In this document: positions 19,029-25,949 of the stretch, piece by piece | How the letters are laid out: the number at the start of each line of letters is the position of its first letter | Numbering within the stretch: position 1 is the stretch's first letter | From: Bacillota bacterium | GTDB lineage: Bacteria; Bacillota; Clostridia; Christensenellales; SZUA-584 | Length of the DNA stretch: 56,303 bases | Assembly (NCBI GenBank): GCA_023397655.1 | Contig: JAEWTW010000008.1 | Coordinates: forward strand, 1 to 56,303 | Direction: 5' to 3' | Position numbers and translations under genes: made by a program | Notes under the pieces: model-generated | What the model was told of the DNA's origin: nothing | The model's database searches: none | Seen by the model: the letters and a program-made list of their open reading frames with translations, nothing else

Positions 19029-19121
19029 ATGAATTGGAAACGAGTATTTAAAACAATTTTAACACTTATAAACTTTGATCATATCAGTATTTATTGGTTT
19101 ATTTGTGGTGGGTTGTTTTAA
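19029..19121 (+). CDS. Candidate leader ORF (30 codons) upstream of the methyltransferase
   Basis: An ATG at 19029 opens a 30-residue frame starting MNWKRVFKTIL and ending at TAA 19119-19121. The frame ends two bases before the antiterminator arm at 19124, the usual place for a leader ORF in ribosome-controlled attenuation. It lacks its own good ribosome site. It follows directly on a nine-codon frame (18999-19028) that begins too close to AAAGGAG. Translation is therefore uncertain. Confidence 0.35.
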   Translation: MNWKRVFKTILTLINFDHISIYWFICGGLF

Positions 19122-19123
19122 GT

Positions 19124-19170
19124 ATTCTGAGAATTTGTATGAAACGTCTCGGAATCTGAGACGTTTTTTT
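19124..19170 (+). terminator. Conditional terminator with competing antiterminator
   Basis: Terminator stem AAACGTCTC (19142-19150) with GAGACGTTT (19158-19166), a seven-base loop and a T-run to 19170. A competing stem pairs 19124-19132 (ATTCTGAGA) with 19147-19155 (TCTCGGAAT), nine pairs with one G-U, and it would sequester the terminator's 5' arm. The terminator lies 80 bases before the methyltransferase start, inside its own transcript. Confidence 0.7.
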
Positions 19171-19249
19171 GTTTCGATGGCAGGATCATTTAGCTATTCT
19201 ATACTATCTGACTTTACCTCAATAAAAAATAAGTATAAGGAGAATTATT

Positions 19250-20107
19250 GTGAATATTATCGAAAACAACAAATTAGATTTACAGCTAATAAAATATGGT
19301 ATTGCAAAGCCGGCAATCTTTGAGAAGGGCACAGCTATGTTCTGGGATGACGAGTATATATCAGAGCAAATGTTGAAGCTTCATCTCAATCCGGATATTG
19401 AAGCCGCAAGTAAAACTAAAGCAACAATCGAAGCTGAAGCCGGTTTTATTATTAAATTGACGAGAATGGACGGTGAAAAATCAGTATTGGACTTGGGTTG
19501 TGGTCCGGGTCTGTATGCGAAGAAATTTGCAGAGACCGGAGCAGCTGCAACAGGCATCGATCTTTCGCAAAGATCGGTCGATTATGCCAATACGTATGTT
19601 AAATCAGAGTATATGAATACTGCATTCATTAAATTGAACTATCTTGATATCAGTTTTAAAGATTCATTTGATATTGCAACTCTCATTTTTTATGATTTCT
19701 GCGCACTTAACATAAAAGAACAAAACTTGTTGCTTAAAAAGATTCATGCAGCGCTTAAAGATAATGGCTTTTTCATATTTGATGTGGTTTCAGACAACAA
19801 GGAGACCACGACAGCAACCAGTGTTTCAGTGAGTGACGGAGGTTTCTGGAGTTCCAAACCGTATCTTGAAATTCTGAATACCTATATCTATGAGGAACCG
19901 AAAACTGAAGGGTTACAGTATGTGATAATTGATGAAGATGGCTTAACAAAGATATTTAGAATTTATCACCGATTATTCTCAGTAACCGAACTAACACAAA
20001 TGCTTTACGAAAATGGTTTTAAAATAAACAAAATTTATAATAACTTGAAGGGTGAAGCTTTTGGCAAGGATTCGCCAACGTACGGGATTATTGCCATGAA
20101 AGCATAA
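19250..20107 (+). CDS. Class I SAM-dependent methyltransferase (AT-rich, likely acquired)
   Basis: The protein has 285 residues. The SAM-binding motif I VLDLGCGPGLYAKKF is at about 79-93, with GIDLS as the following acidic strand and a methyltransferase_11/25-like fold. The substrate is unknown. The GTG start at 19250 has AAGGAG seven bases upstream. The gene and its leader are far more AT-rich than the flanking genes, which points to horizontal transfer. The leader carries a terminator/antiterminator pair, a layout common for antibiotic-inducible resistance genes. That link is inference; nothing in the protein itself proves rRNA or drug methylation. Confidence 0.8.
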   Translation: MNIIENNKLDLQLIKYGIAKPAIFEKGTAMFWDDEYISEQMLKLHLNPDIEAASKTKATIEAEAGFIIKLTRMDGEKSVLDLGCGPGLYAKKFAETGAAATGIDLSQRSVDYANTYVKSEYMNTAFIKLNYLDISFKDSFDIATLIFYDFCALNIKEQNLLLKKIHAALKDNGFFIFDVVSDNKETTTATSVSVSDGGFWSSKPYLEILNTYIYEEPKTEGLQYVIIDEDGLTKIFRIYHRLFSVTELTQMLYENGFKINKIYNNLKGEAFGKDSPTYGIIAMKA

Positions 20108-20176
20108 TCAACAGAGAAGTAAAAGTGGGGACTGTCTTTCGCCGATTCAAATGCTCCATTCCCGCTACGAGAAATC

Positions 20177-20208
20177 AAAGAAGACCATCATACGATAGTC
20201 TTCTTTTC
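20177..20208 (+). terminator. Terminator after the methyltransferase gene
   Basis: Stem AAAGAAGAC (20177-20185) pairs with GTCTTCTTT (20198-20206), plus three inner pairs, followed by a T-rich tract. It lies 70 bases after the stop and could also work on the opposite strand. Confidence 0.65.
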
Positions 20209-20279
20209 GTTTTGGCTGACAAAGCTCTGCCACCGAACTATCGTCCCAGGGCAGGATAACAATAATACGTAGACAAAGT

Positions 20280-20303
20280 AAAAAGAAGCCGTGTTCCGGC
20301 TCC
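20280..20303 (-). terminator. Terminator of rplS
   Basis: On the minus strand GGAGCCG (20303-20297), loop of five, CGGCTTC (20291-20285), then five T. It begins 12 bases past the rplS stop, so rplS appears monocistronic at its 3' end. Confidence 0.8.
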
Positions 20304-20314
20304 TTTTGTGGTCA

Positions 20315-20659
20315 TTACCGTTTTTCCTTGAGCTTCGCTGCTTTGCCCTGGCGATCGCGCAGGTAGTAAAGCTTGGCGCGGCGCACTTTGTTGGTACGCA
20401 GCTTGTCGATGCTCGAAATTTTGGGCGAGTGGATGGGGAACGTCCGCTCGATGCCGATGCCGAACGAAACGCGGCGCACGGTGATGGTCTCGGAAAGACC
20501 GCTGCCCCGGCGCGCAATCACATATCCCTCAAAACCCTGCAGACGCTCTCTCGTACCTTCGATAACCTTCACGAAAACCTTGACGGTATCGCCGATTTTA
20601 ATCTCGGGCAGATCGGTGCGCATCTGTTCCTTTTCAATGGCTCTGATGATCTGATTCAT
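20315..20659 (-). CDS. rplS: Ribosomal protein bL19
   Basis: The protein has 114 residues, the usual bL19 length, and lies at the 30S-50S interface. The conserved blocks IGDTVKVFVKVIEG, RLQGFEGYVIARRGSG, ERTFPIHSP and VRRAKLYYLR are all present. GGAGGAGG precedes the ATG. It has its own strong promoter 120 bases upstream and a terminator downstream. Confidence 0.98.
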   Translation of the reverse strand: MNQIIRAIEKEQMRTDLPEIKIGDTVKVFVKVIEGTRERLQGFEGYVIARRGSGLSETITVRRVSFGIGIERTFPIHSPKISSIDKLRTNKVRRAKLYYLRDRQGKAAKLKEKR

Positions 20660-20776
20660 TTGCTGATTCCTCCTCCCATTTCAGGCGTTCATAACCGTAT
20701 TCATAATGCCGACGCTGAAGCAAAAAACGCTTGGCCGAGCTTCACGGAAAGCGGACCACCCTAAATCAACTTTAGG
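20660..20776 (-). promoter_or_regulatory. rplS 5' leader, possible L19-type autoregulatory leader
   Basis: About 110 bases separate the promoter from rplS. The leader has paired GC-rich segments and ends with GGTTATGAACGCC before the ribosome site. Many Firmicutes carry an L19 leader RNA here. I cannot confirm a match without a covariance model. Confidence 0.3.
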
Positions 20777-20805
20777 ATTATATCACAGCGTCCAATGCGT
20801 GACAA
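20777..20805 (-). promoter_or_regulatory. Strong promoter of rplS
   Basis: Leftward TTGTCA (20805-20800), 17-base spacer, perfect TATAAT (20782-20777). Transcription would start near 20770. Confidence 0.75.
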
Positions 20806-20935
20806 GATACAATTTTAATACGAGCCCTTTTTATCGCGCATTCCGGTACATACTGACAATTCTCAATTCTCAGCCACCGAAAAAACCGCTTCGTTTATCA
20901 GTCGATTATATCACAATCACCGCCGCCATGCTGTC

Positions 20936-20964
20936 TTGACTGCAAAAAAAATTTATGCTTTAAT
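20936..20964 (+). promoter_or_regulatory. Promoter of the ECF S-component operon
   Basis: TTGACT (20936-20941), 17-base spacer rich in A, TTTAAT (20959-20964). The start near 20971 leaves a leader of about 140 bases before the gene at 21110. Confidence 0.65.
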
Positions 20965-20970
20965 AACCTT

Positions 20971-21091
20971 AATCGTGACAGCTGGCACGAAGCTGGCAAA
21001 GAACGTTCGCGACGAAAAAACAGACTGACTGCAATACCATGAAGGTATGTGCTTTCCATGAATGGAAGGCAATCGTTCGATGGTATTTTTT
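20971..21091 (+). promoter_or_regulatory. Structured leader with terminator upstream of the S-component (riboswitch candidate)
   Basis: The leader ends in a terminator-like structure: AATACCAT (21033-21040) pairs with ATGGTATT (21080-21087), encloses a CTTTCCAT/ATGGAAGG hairpin (21052-21069), and is followed by six T (21086-21091). The 5' arm can instead form a small hairpin ATACC/GGTAT (21034-21048), which is mutually exclusive with the terminator. Upstream are a CGTG/CACG hairpin and a repeated AGCTGGC. I recognise no known riboswitch consensus (TPP, THF, preQ1, FMN and cobalamin were considered). Confidence 0.5.
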
Positions 21092-21109
21092 ATTGTGGAG
21101 GTATTATAG

Positions 21110-21655
21110 ATGAAGTTTTCAAAGACCAAAAAGCTGGTGCTATCCGCCATGTTCCTCGCGCTGGGCATTCTGCTCCCGCTGCTTGTGGGGCACTTGATAC
21201 CCATGGGCTGGATACTGCTGCCGATGCACGTTCCGGTGCTGCTGTGCGGGTTTATCTGCGGCGGACCGTGGGGCCTGCTGGTGGGCGCGGTAACGCCGCT
21301 GCTTTCCAGCGTGATCACCGGTATGCCGGGGCTGTATCCCAGCGCTGTCGCGATGGCGTTTGAGCTGGCTGCCTACGGAATGCTGGCTGGCCTGTTCTAT
21401 AAGCTGTTCCCCAAGAACATTGTTTTCATATTCGTCTCGCTGATACTCGCCATGCTCGGCGGACGCGTCGTGTGGAGCCTCGTCAGTCTGGTGCTGTACG
21501 GCATCGCGGGCACGGCGTTCACATGGGGCAATATAATGAGCGGCGCAATCGTCATGGTGTTCCCAGGCATCATCATCCAGCTCGTGCTGATCCCCGCCAT
21601 CATGATCGCGCTGCAGCTCACGCAGAAAAAGAAAGCGCAGCCAAAAGCCGCATGA
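21110..21655 (+). CDS. ECF transporter S (substrate-binding) component
   Basis: The protein has 181 residues and about six membrane helices, beginning KTKKLVLSAMFLALGILLP, the usual S-component first helix. The LLPMHVPVLLCGFICGG segment is typical of vitamin-type ECF S-components. It captures a small molecule for import with a shared EcfAA'T module, which is not in this window. The substrate is not readable from the sequence. The TGA overlaps the next gene's ATG. Confidence 0.85.
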   Translation: MKFSKTKKLVLSAMFLALGILLPLLVGHLIPMGWILLPMHVPVLLCGFICGGPWGLLVGAVTPLLSSVITGMPGLYPSAVAMAFELAAYGMLAGLFYKLFPKNIVFIFVSLILAMLGGRVVWSLVSLVLYGIAGTAFTWGNIMSGAIVMVFPGIIIQLVLIPAIMIALQLTQKKKAQPKAA

Positions 21656-22740
21656 AGGAGGTGATGCTCGCCCACATTCATAAATATCCGCTGATGCAGC
21701 CTGCCGACATGGTAAAGCTGCTGTATCAGAGCGAATTTGCGGGTGGGCATCTGATTCAGAGCCCTACGGAGAGCCTGACGCGCCTGATAATCGAATGCCG
21801 CAGTTTAAAGCCCAGCGCCACCGTCGAGGCGTTTGAACCCATCGGCAGCGGGCTTTGCCGGCTGTATCTTGCCGCAATGGCCGATTTGGATTTCAAAACG
21901 CAGACGCTGAACCGTCTATTTGTTGCAACCGCGAATTCGATCAAAGGTACGGAGGAGCGCTTTCGCGAAAAGCTGGAATTGTTTCTGGATTGCTGCCGCA
22001 GCGGGGATCTGCCTTTCGATATCGAGCAAGCGGCGGCCTATGTCCGCGAGTACCGTGAGAAAGGCTGCCCTCCCGTTTCCCACAGCGACGCATACCGCGA
22101 AGCCTATGCCCCCGCTTACCGCGTCGTCAAGTCGGCACACTGTCGCTATGTTGACGTTTTCCGACGCATTGACGAGCTGTTGGACGAAAAAGCGTCCGTC
22201 ACCATCGCCATAGACGGCAACAGCGGCGCGGGCAAAAGCACACTGGCGGCACTGCTCGCGGAGGCATACGACTGCAACGTGTTCCATACCGATGATTTCT
22301 TTCTGCCACCGGAGCGCAAGACCGCCGAACGATTGATGCAGCCGGGTGGTAATGTGGACTACGAGCGTATGCAGCATGAGGTGGCAGTCGCTCTGATGAA
22401 TGGCAACCCCGTCTCTTACCGCCGCTATGACTGCCAAACAGGCGCGCTGGGCTACCCGGTGGTGACCTTGCCCAAACGCTTGAATGTAGTTGAAGGCGTA
22501 TATAGTCTGCACCCTGCGCTGGGTATGGATTACGACCTCGCGATCTTTCTGAAGGTGAGCGGCGAAGCCCAGCGGGCGCGCATCCATGCGCGCAGTGGGG
22601 ACGCCCTGCTCAAACGATTCTTGGAAGAGTGGATACCTTTGGAGAACCGCTATTTTGACGATCTTGCCATTGAACAAAAATGCGATCTTATTTACGATCT
22701 TAAATTTCCGCTTGACGAAAATATGGCTGCATGCATATAA
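21652..22740 (+). CDS. Uridine-kinase-like P-loop kinase with an N-terminal domain of unknown function
   Basis: The protein has 362 residues. The N-terminal half (about 1-170: HPLM-like PLMQPADMVKLLYQSEFAGGH onward) is a domain I do not recognise. The C-terminal half is a uridine-kinase-type P-loop domain: IDGNSGAGKSTLA, then FHTDDFFLPP and a late DYDLAIFL strand. The ATG at 21652 overlaps the S-component stop (ATGA); AAGGAGG lies just inside it, so a start at 21664 is also possible. Coupling to a vitamin-type transporter suggests it phosphorylates, and so traps, the imported compound; this is inference. Confidence 0.7.
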   Translation: MKEVMLAHIHKYPLMQPADMVKLLYQSEFAGGHLIQSPTESLTRLIIECRSLKPSATVEAFEPIGSGLCRLYLAAMADLDFKTQTLNRLFVATANSIKGTEERFREKLELFLDCCRSGDLPFDIEQAAAYVREYREKGCPPVSHSDAYREAYAPAYRVVKSAHCRYVDVFRRIDELLDEKASVTIAIDGNSGAGKSTLAALLAEAYDCNVFHTDDFFLPPERKTAERLMQPGGNVDYERMQHEVAVALMNGNPVSYRRYDCQTGALGYPVVTLPKRLNVVEGVYSLHPALGMDYDLAIFLKVSGEAQRARIHARSGDALLKRFLEEWIPLENRYFDDLAIEQKCDLIYDLKFPLDENMAACI

Positions 22741-22741
22741 T
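22712..22741 (+). promoter_or_regulatory. Promoter of the aromatic amino-acid operon
   Basis: TTGACG (22712-22717), 18-base spacer, perfect TATAAT (22736-22741), overlapping the end of the kinase gene. The transcript would start near 22748, 60 bases before the leader peptide. Confidence 0.75.
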
Positions 22742-22808
22742 AAGTCAAGCTAACGCACCTGACGGGCGCATGCGCCTTAATGGAACTGTGGATTCAAGGA
22801 GCGCGTTG

Positions 22809-22928
22809 ATGAACAACTGTTTATCCGCAAATCTGTATTTTTCGTTTAGCAACCCGGGCTATTATTATAGCTTCGGGTATTTGACGTTAAAACAGAATAA
22901 GCGGACAACGGCAGAATGGGCGGCTTGA
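22809..22928 (+). CDS. Tyr/Phe-rich leader peptide of the aro operon
   Basis: A 39-codon frame starts at ATG 22809 with AAGGAG seven bases upstream. It contains five Tyr (three in a row at 18-20), three Phe and one Trp, for example NLYFSFSNPGYYYSFGY. It lies between a strong promoter and a terminator, just before the DAHP synthase gene. This is the standard layout of amino-acid attenuation: ribosomes stalling at Tyr/Phe codons when charged tRNA is scarce would prevent termination. The region around the Tyr codons (about 22852-22879) itself folds (ACCCG/CGGGT, GCTAT/ATAGC), which a stalled ribosome would disturb. Confidence 0.8.
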   Translation: MNNCLSANLYFSFSNPGYYYSFGYLTLKQNKRTTAEWAA

Positions 22929-22960
22929 CACTTACATAGGGCGTATAGGTATATGCAGAT

Positions 22961-22990
22961 AAAGGGAGCTCATCACCGGGCTCCCTTTTT
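22961..22990 (+). terminator. Attenuator terminator before the DAHP synthase gene
   Basis: AAAGGGAGC (22961-22969) pairs with GCTCCCTTT (22980-22988), nine pairs, loop of ten, followed by T. It lies between the leader peptide stop and the aroF ribosome site. A possible antiterminator pairs AGCTTC (22869-22874) with GGAGCT (22965-22970). Confidence 0.85.
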
Positions 22991-23019
22991 GATTTTAATG
23001 CTACAGGAGGAAAGAAACA

Positions 23020-24036
23020 ATGATTATAATTCTTAAGCCCCATGCGGATGTCGCCAAGGTCAACAGCTTGGTCAGTTCGCTGGAGACGGACTTTGGTCTC
23101 GAGGTACAGCGTATGGACGGCGTCAATTACTCGATACTGGGTCTTATCGGCGACACCTCGGCACTTGACATGGAGCCGATACAAGAGCATGAAGCGGTCA
23201 GAAAGGTGATGCGCGTGCAGGAGCCTTACAAGAAGGTGAACCGTGCGTTTCATCCGGACGCCACCGTGATAAAGGGCGAAGGCTTCACCATCGGCGGCGA
23301 GCAGTTGGCGGTGATGGCAGGCCCGTGCTCGGTGGAAGACGAGGAGCAGATTGTCTCCGTCGCCAAAGCTGTGAAAGCGGCAGGCGCGAATTTCCTGCGC
23401 GGCGGCGCGTTCAAGCCGCGCACCAGCCCGTACCGCTTTCAGGGCCTCGGCAAGGAGGGGCTGGAGTATCTGCTGACGGCGAAGAAGGAAACGGGACTGC
23501 CCATTGTCTCCGAAATCATCAGCACGCAGGACATCGACATGTTTGTTGACATGGTGGATGTGATACAGGTGGGTGCGCGCAACATGCAAAACTTCGTGCT
23601 TTTAAAGGAGCTGGGCAGAACGCAAAAGCCGGTGCTTTTGAAGCGCGGCCTGTCCGCCACCATCGAGGAGTGGCTGATGAGCGCGGAGTACATTGTGGCT
23701 GGAGGCAACCCCAACGTGATACTGTGTGAGCGCGGTATCCGCACGTTCGAGACGCAGACGCGCAACACGCTGGACATCTCGGCGGTGCCGGTGATCAAGC
23801 GGCAGAGCCATCTGCCCGTGATCGTAGACCCCAGCCACGCCACCGGATTATGGTGGGCGGTGGAACCGCTCGCAGTGGCTTCTGTGTGCGCCGGTGCGGA
23901 TGGTGTGATGATCGAGGTACACGAAAACCCCGCAGCGGCGCTCTCAGACGGTAAACAGTCATTGCTGCCTGAGACGTTCTCCGCCGTGGTGCAGAAGCTC
24001 AGAGGCGCGGCCCAGTTGATGGGCCGGGCGGTGTAA
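23020..24036 (+). CDS. aroF: 3-deoxy-7-phosphoheptulonate (DAHP) synthase, type I beta with N-terminal ferredoxin-like domain
   Basis: The protein has 338 residues. It condenses phosphoenolpyruvate and erythrose 4-phosphate, the first step of the shikimate pathway. Residues 1-70 form an ACT/ferredoxin-like regulatory domain as in Thermotoga-type enzymes, which suggests feedback control by Tyr or Phe. The barrel follows with AGPCSVE and FKPRTSPYRFQG. AGGAGG stands nine bases before the ATG. It is the first structural gene after the leader peptide and terminator. Confidence 0.95.
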   Translation: MIIILKPHADVAKVNSLVSSLETDFGLEVQRMDGVNYSILGLIGDTSALDMEPIQEHEAVRKVMRVQEPYKKVNRAFHPDATVIKGEGFTIGGEQLAVMAGPCSVEDEEQIVSVAKAVKAAGANFLRGGAFKPRTSPYRFQGLGKEGLEYLLTAKKETGLPIVSEIISTQDIDMFVDMVDVIQVGARNMQNFVLLKELGRTQKPVLLKRGLSATIEEWLMSAEYIVAGGNPNVILCERGIRTFETQTRNTLDISAVPVIKRQSHLPVIVDPSHATGLWWAVEPLAVASVCAGADGVMIEVHENPAAALSDGKQSLLPETFSAVVQKLRGAAQLMGRAV

Positions 24037-24038
24037 CG

Positions 24039-24872
24039 ATGGAGGCCCACTTTAGAAGCGCCCGCGTACTGATCGCGGGACTCGGGCTCATCGGCGGTTC
24101 CGTCGCCAAAGCGCTCCGGCAGGCAGGCATCGCGCATATCGACGGGCTGGACACCGATGCTGCCACGCTGACCGCCGCGCAGGCGGAGGGCGTGATTGGC
24201 GGCGACTTTCAGGCGGGCGGCACGGTCTACGATATCGTGATATGCAGTCTCGCACCGCAGGCTGTATTCCCGCTGTATGAACAGGTGCGCGGCAGTCTGA
24301 AAACAGGTAGTGTATTCGCGGAGCTGTCCGGATTGAAGGCGCGTGTCGTGGGCACGCTGGTTCCGGCGCTGGCGGACGGCCACGAGCTGCTGTGCCTGCA
24401 CCCGATGGCGGGCAGCGAGAAATCCGGCTACGCTCACTCGGACGCAGCGCTGTTTCAAAACGCAACGCTGATACTGACTCCGACAGAGCGCACCGGTGAG
24501 GCGGCAAATGCATGGGCGAACGTCCTGCGCAACGCGCTGGGCTGCAGCGAAATGCCCGTCCTTTCAGCGGATACGCACGACCGCGTCGTCGCGGACATGA
24601 GCCACCTCCCCCACATCGCCGCCCTCGCAGTGCGCGCCGTGGGCAATGGAAGCGAGGCGTTCGCAGGCGGCAGTTACCGCTCGGTCACGCGTGTGGCGGA
24701 CATCAATGCACCGCTCTGGGCAGGACTATTGACGGATAACGCAGAATATCTGCTGGAAAGCATCGGCAAACTCCGGGTGCAGCTGGACGCACTGGAGGCC
24801 GCTGTACAGTCCCGTGACGCGGCCGCTCTGGAAACGCTGCTGCGCAGCATATCCGCCAAGGAGGAACAATGA
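24039..24872 (+). CDS. tyrA: Prephenate dehydrogenase
   Basis: The protein has 277 residues. It oxidatively decarboxylates prephenate to 4-hydroxyphenylpyruvate for tyrosine. The NAD motif VLIAGLGLIGGSVAKAL is at about 10-26, and HPMAGSEKSGYAHSD and DMSHLPHIAA match the family. It ends without an ACT domain. The start is two bases after the aroF stop; the stop overlaps the aroB ATG. Confidence 0.92.
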   Translation: MEAHFRSARVLIAGLGLIGGSVAKALRQAGIAHIDGLDTDAATLTAAQAEGVIGGDFQAGGTVYDIVICSLAPQAVFPLYEQVRGSLKTGSVFAELSGLKARVVGTLVPALADGHELLCLHPMAGSEKSGYAHSDAALFQNATLILTPTERTGEAANAWANVLRNALGCSEMPVLSADTHDRVVADMSHLPHIAALAVRAVGNGSEAFAGGSYRSVTRVADINAPLWAGLLTDNAEYLLESIGKLRVQLDALEAAVQSRDAAALETLLRSISAKEEQ

Positions 24873-25936
24873 AAGAGATCATCGTCAATACACCCTCGTC
24901 TGAATATACGATATATATCGGCAGCGGGCTGCTGGAAAGCGTACCGCGCAGGCTGGGACGGATGTTTCCTAAAAGCCGCTTTGCCATCATCACCGACGAT
25001 ACGGTGAACGGGCTTTATGGCGCGGCGTTGACAGCCGCGTTCGCTCAGCAGAACCTTGATTGCGAGGTGTTTGCCGTACCCCCGGGCGAAGCATCCAAAA
25101 GCATCGCGACCTTTGGCCAGCTGCTGGACCTGCTGGCGCAGCATAAATACAACCGCGCCGACGTCATCATCGCGCTGGGCGGCGGCATCGTGGGCGACCT
25201 TGCCGGATTCGTTGCGGCCAGCTATCTGCGCGGCGTGAAGTACGTTCAGATACCCACCACACTGCTGGCGCAAATCGACAGCTCGGTGGGCGGTAAAACG
25301 GGCATTAACCTTCCGGAGGGCAAGAACCTCGCAGGCGCATTCTATCAGCCCGCGGCGGTATACATAGACCCCGCTTTTCTGACCACACTGCCCGAAGTGG
25401 TCTTTGCTGACGGCATGGCAGAGCTCATCAAATATGCTTTGATTCGTGACGAGAACATGTTTTCATTTCTGGAAAACGGTCCCGAGATCACAGCGCAGTC
25501 CCGGCAGCTGGAAAGCCTGATCGAGCGTTGCGTGTCCATCAAGCGCGACGTGGTGGTGGCGGACGAGAAGGATACGGGTGAGCGCATGCTCCTCAACTTC
25601 GGCCACACCATCGGGCACGCCATTGAGCGCATTTGCGCACGGGGCTGTGTCCCGATGACCCACGGCAAGGCCGTTGCAATGGGCATGGTTGCTATCGCCG
25701 CTCTCGGTGAGCACAAAGGTCAGACGAAGCCGGGCACCTCATCTCGCATCGAGTCGGTATTGAAAAAGGCAGGCCTGCCCTATAGCATCACCGGTTTCGA
25801 CAAAAAGGAAATATTGAACGGTATACTGATCGATAAGAAGAACATTGCAGACACGCTGAACCTTGTTGTCATCAGCGAGCCAGGGAAATCGTTTCTGTAC
25901 CGTATCCCGCGTAACGATTTGCCCGACTACTTATAA
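24869..25936 (+). CDS. aroB: 3-dehydroquinate synthase
   Basis: The protein has 355 residues and cyclises DAHP to 3-dehydroquinate using NAD and a metal. Motifs LGGGIVGDLAGFVAASY, QIDSSVGGKTGIN and NFGHTIGHAIER (metal histidines) are intact. AAGGAGG precedes the start, which overlaps the tyrA stop by four bases. Confidence 0.96.
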   Translation: MKEIIVNTPSSEYTIYIGSGLLESVPRRLGRMFPKSRFAIITDDTVNGLYGAALTAAFAQQNLDCEVFAVPPGEASKSIATFGQLLDLLAQHKYNRADVIIALGGGIVGDLAGFVAASYLRGVKYVQIPTTLLAQIDSSVGGKTGINLPEGKNLAGAFYQPAAVYIDPAFLTTLPEVVFADGMAELIKYALIRDENMFSFLENGPEITAQSRQLESLIERCVSIKRDVVVADEKDTGERMLLNFGHTIGHAIERICARGCVPMTHGKAVAMGMVAIAALGEHKGQTKPGTSSRIESVLKKAGLPYSITGFDKKEILNGILIDKKNIADTLNLVVISEPGKSFLYRIPRNDLPDYL

Positions 25937-25949
25937 AAGGAAGCGATTT

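Noticed and set aside
19075..19323. 82-residue open frame before the methyltransferase
   Set aside because: It runs through the terminator and 70 bases into the methyltransferase gene, and has no ribosome site; the leader structure explains the region better.
22731..22808. Longer N-terminal extension of the leader peptide from the ATG at 22731
   Set aside because: It overlaps the promoter -10 region and has no ribosome site; AAGGAG specifically supports 22809.
22741..23019. T-box riboswitch before the DAHP synthase gene
   Set aside because: I looked for the conserved T-box sequence and specifier-loop layout and did not find them.
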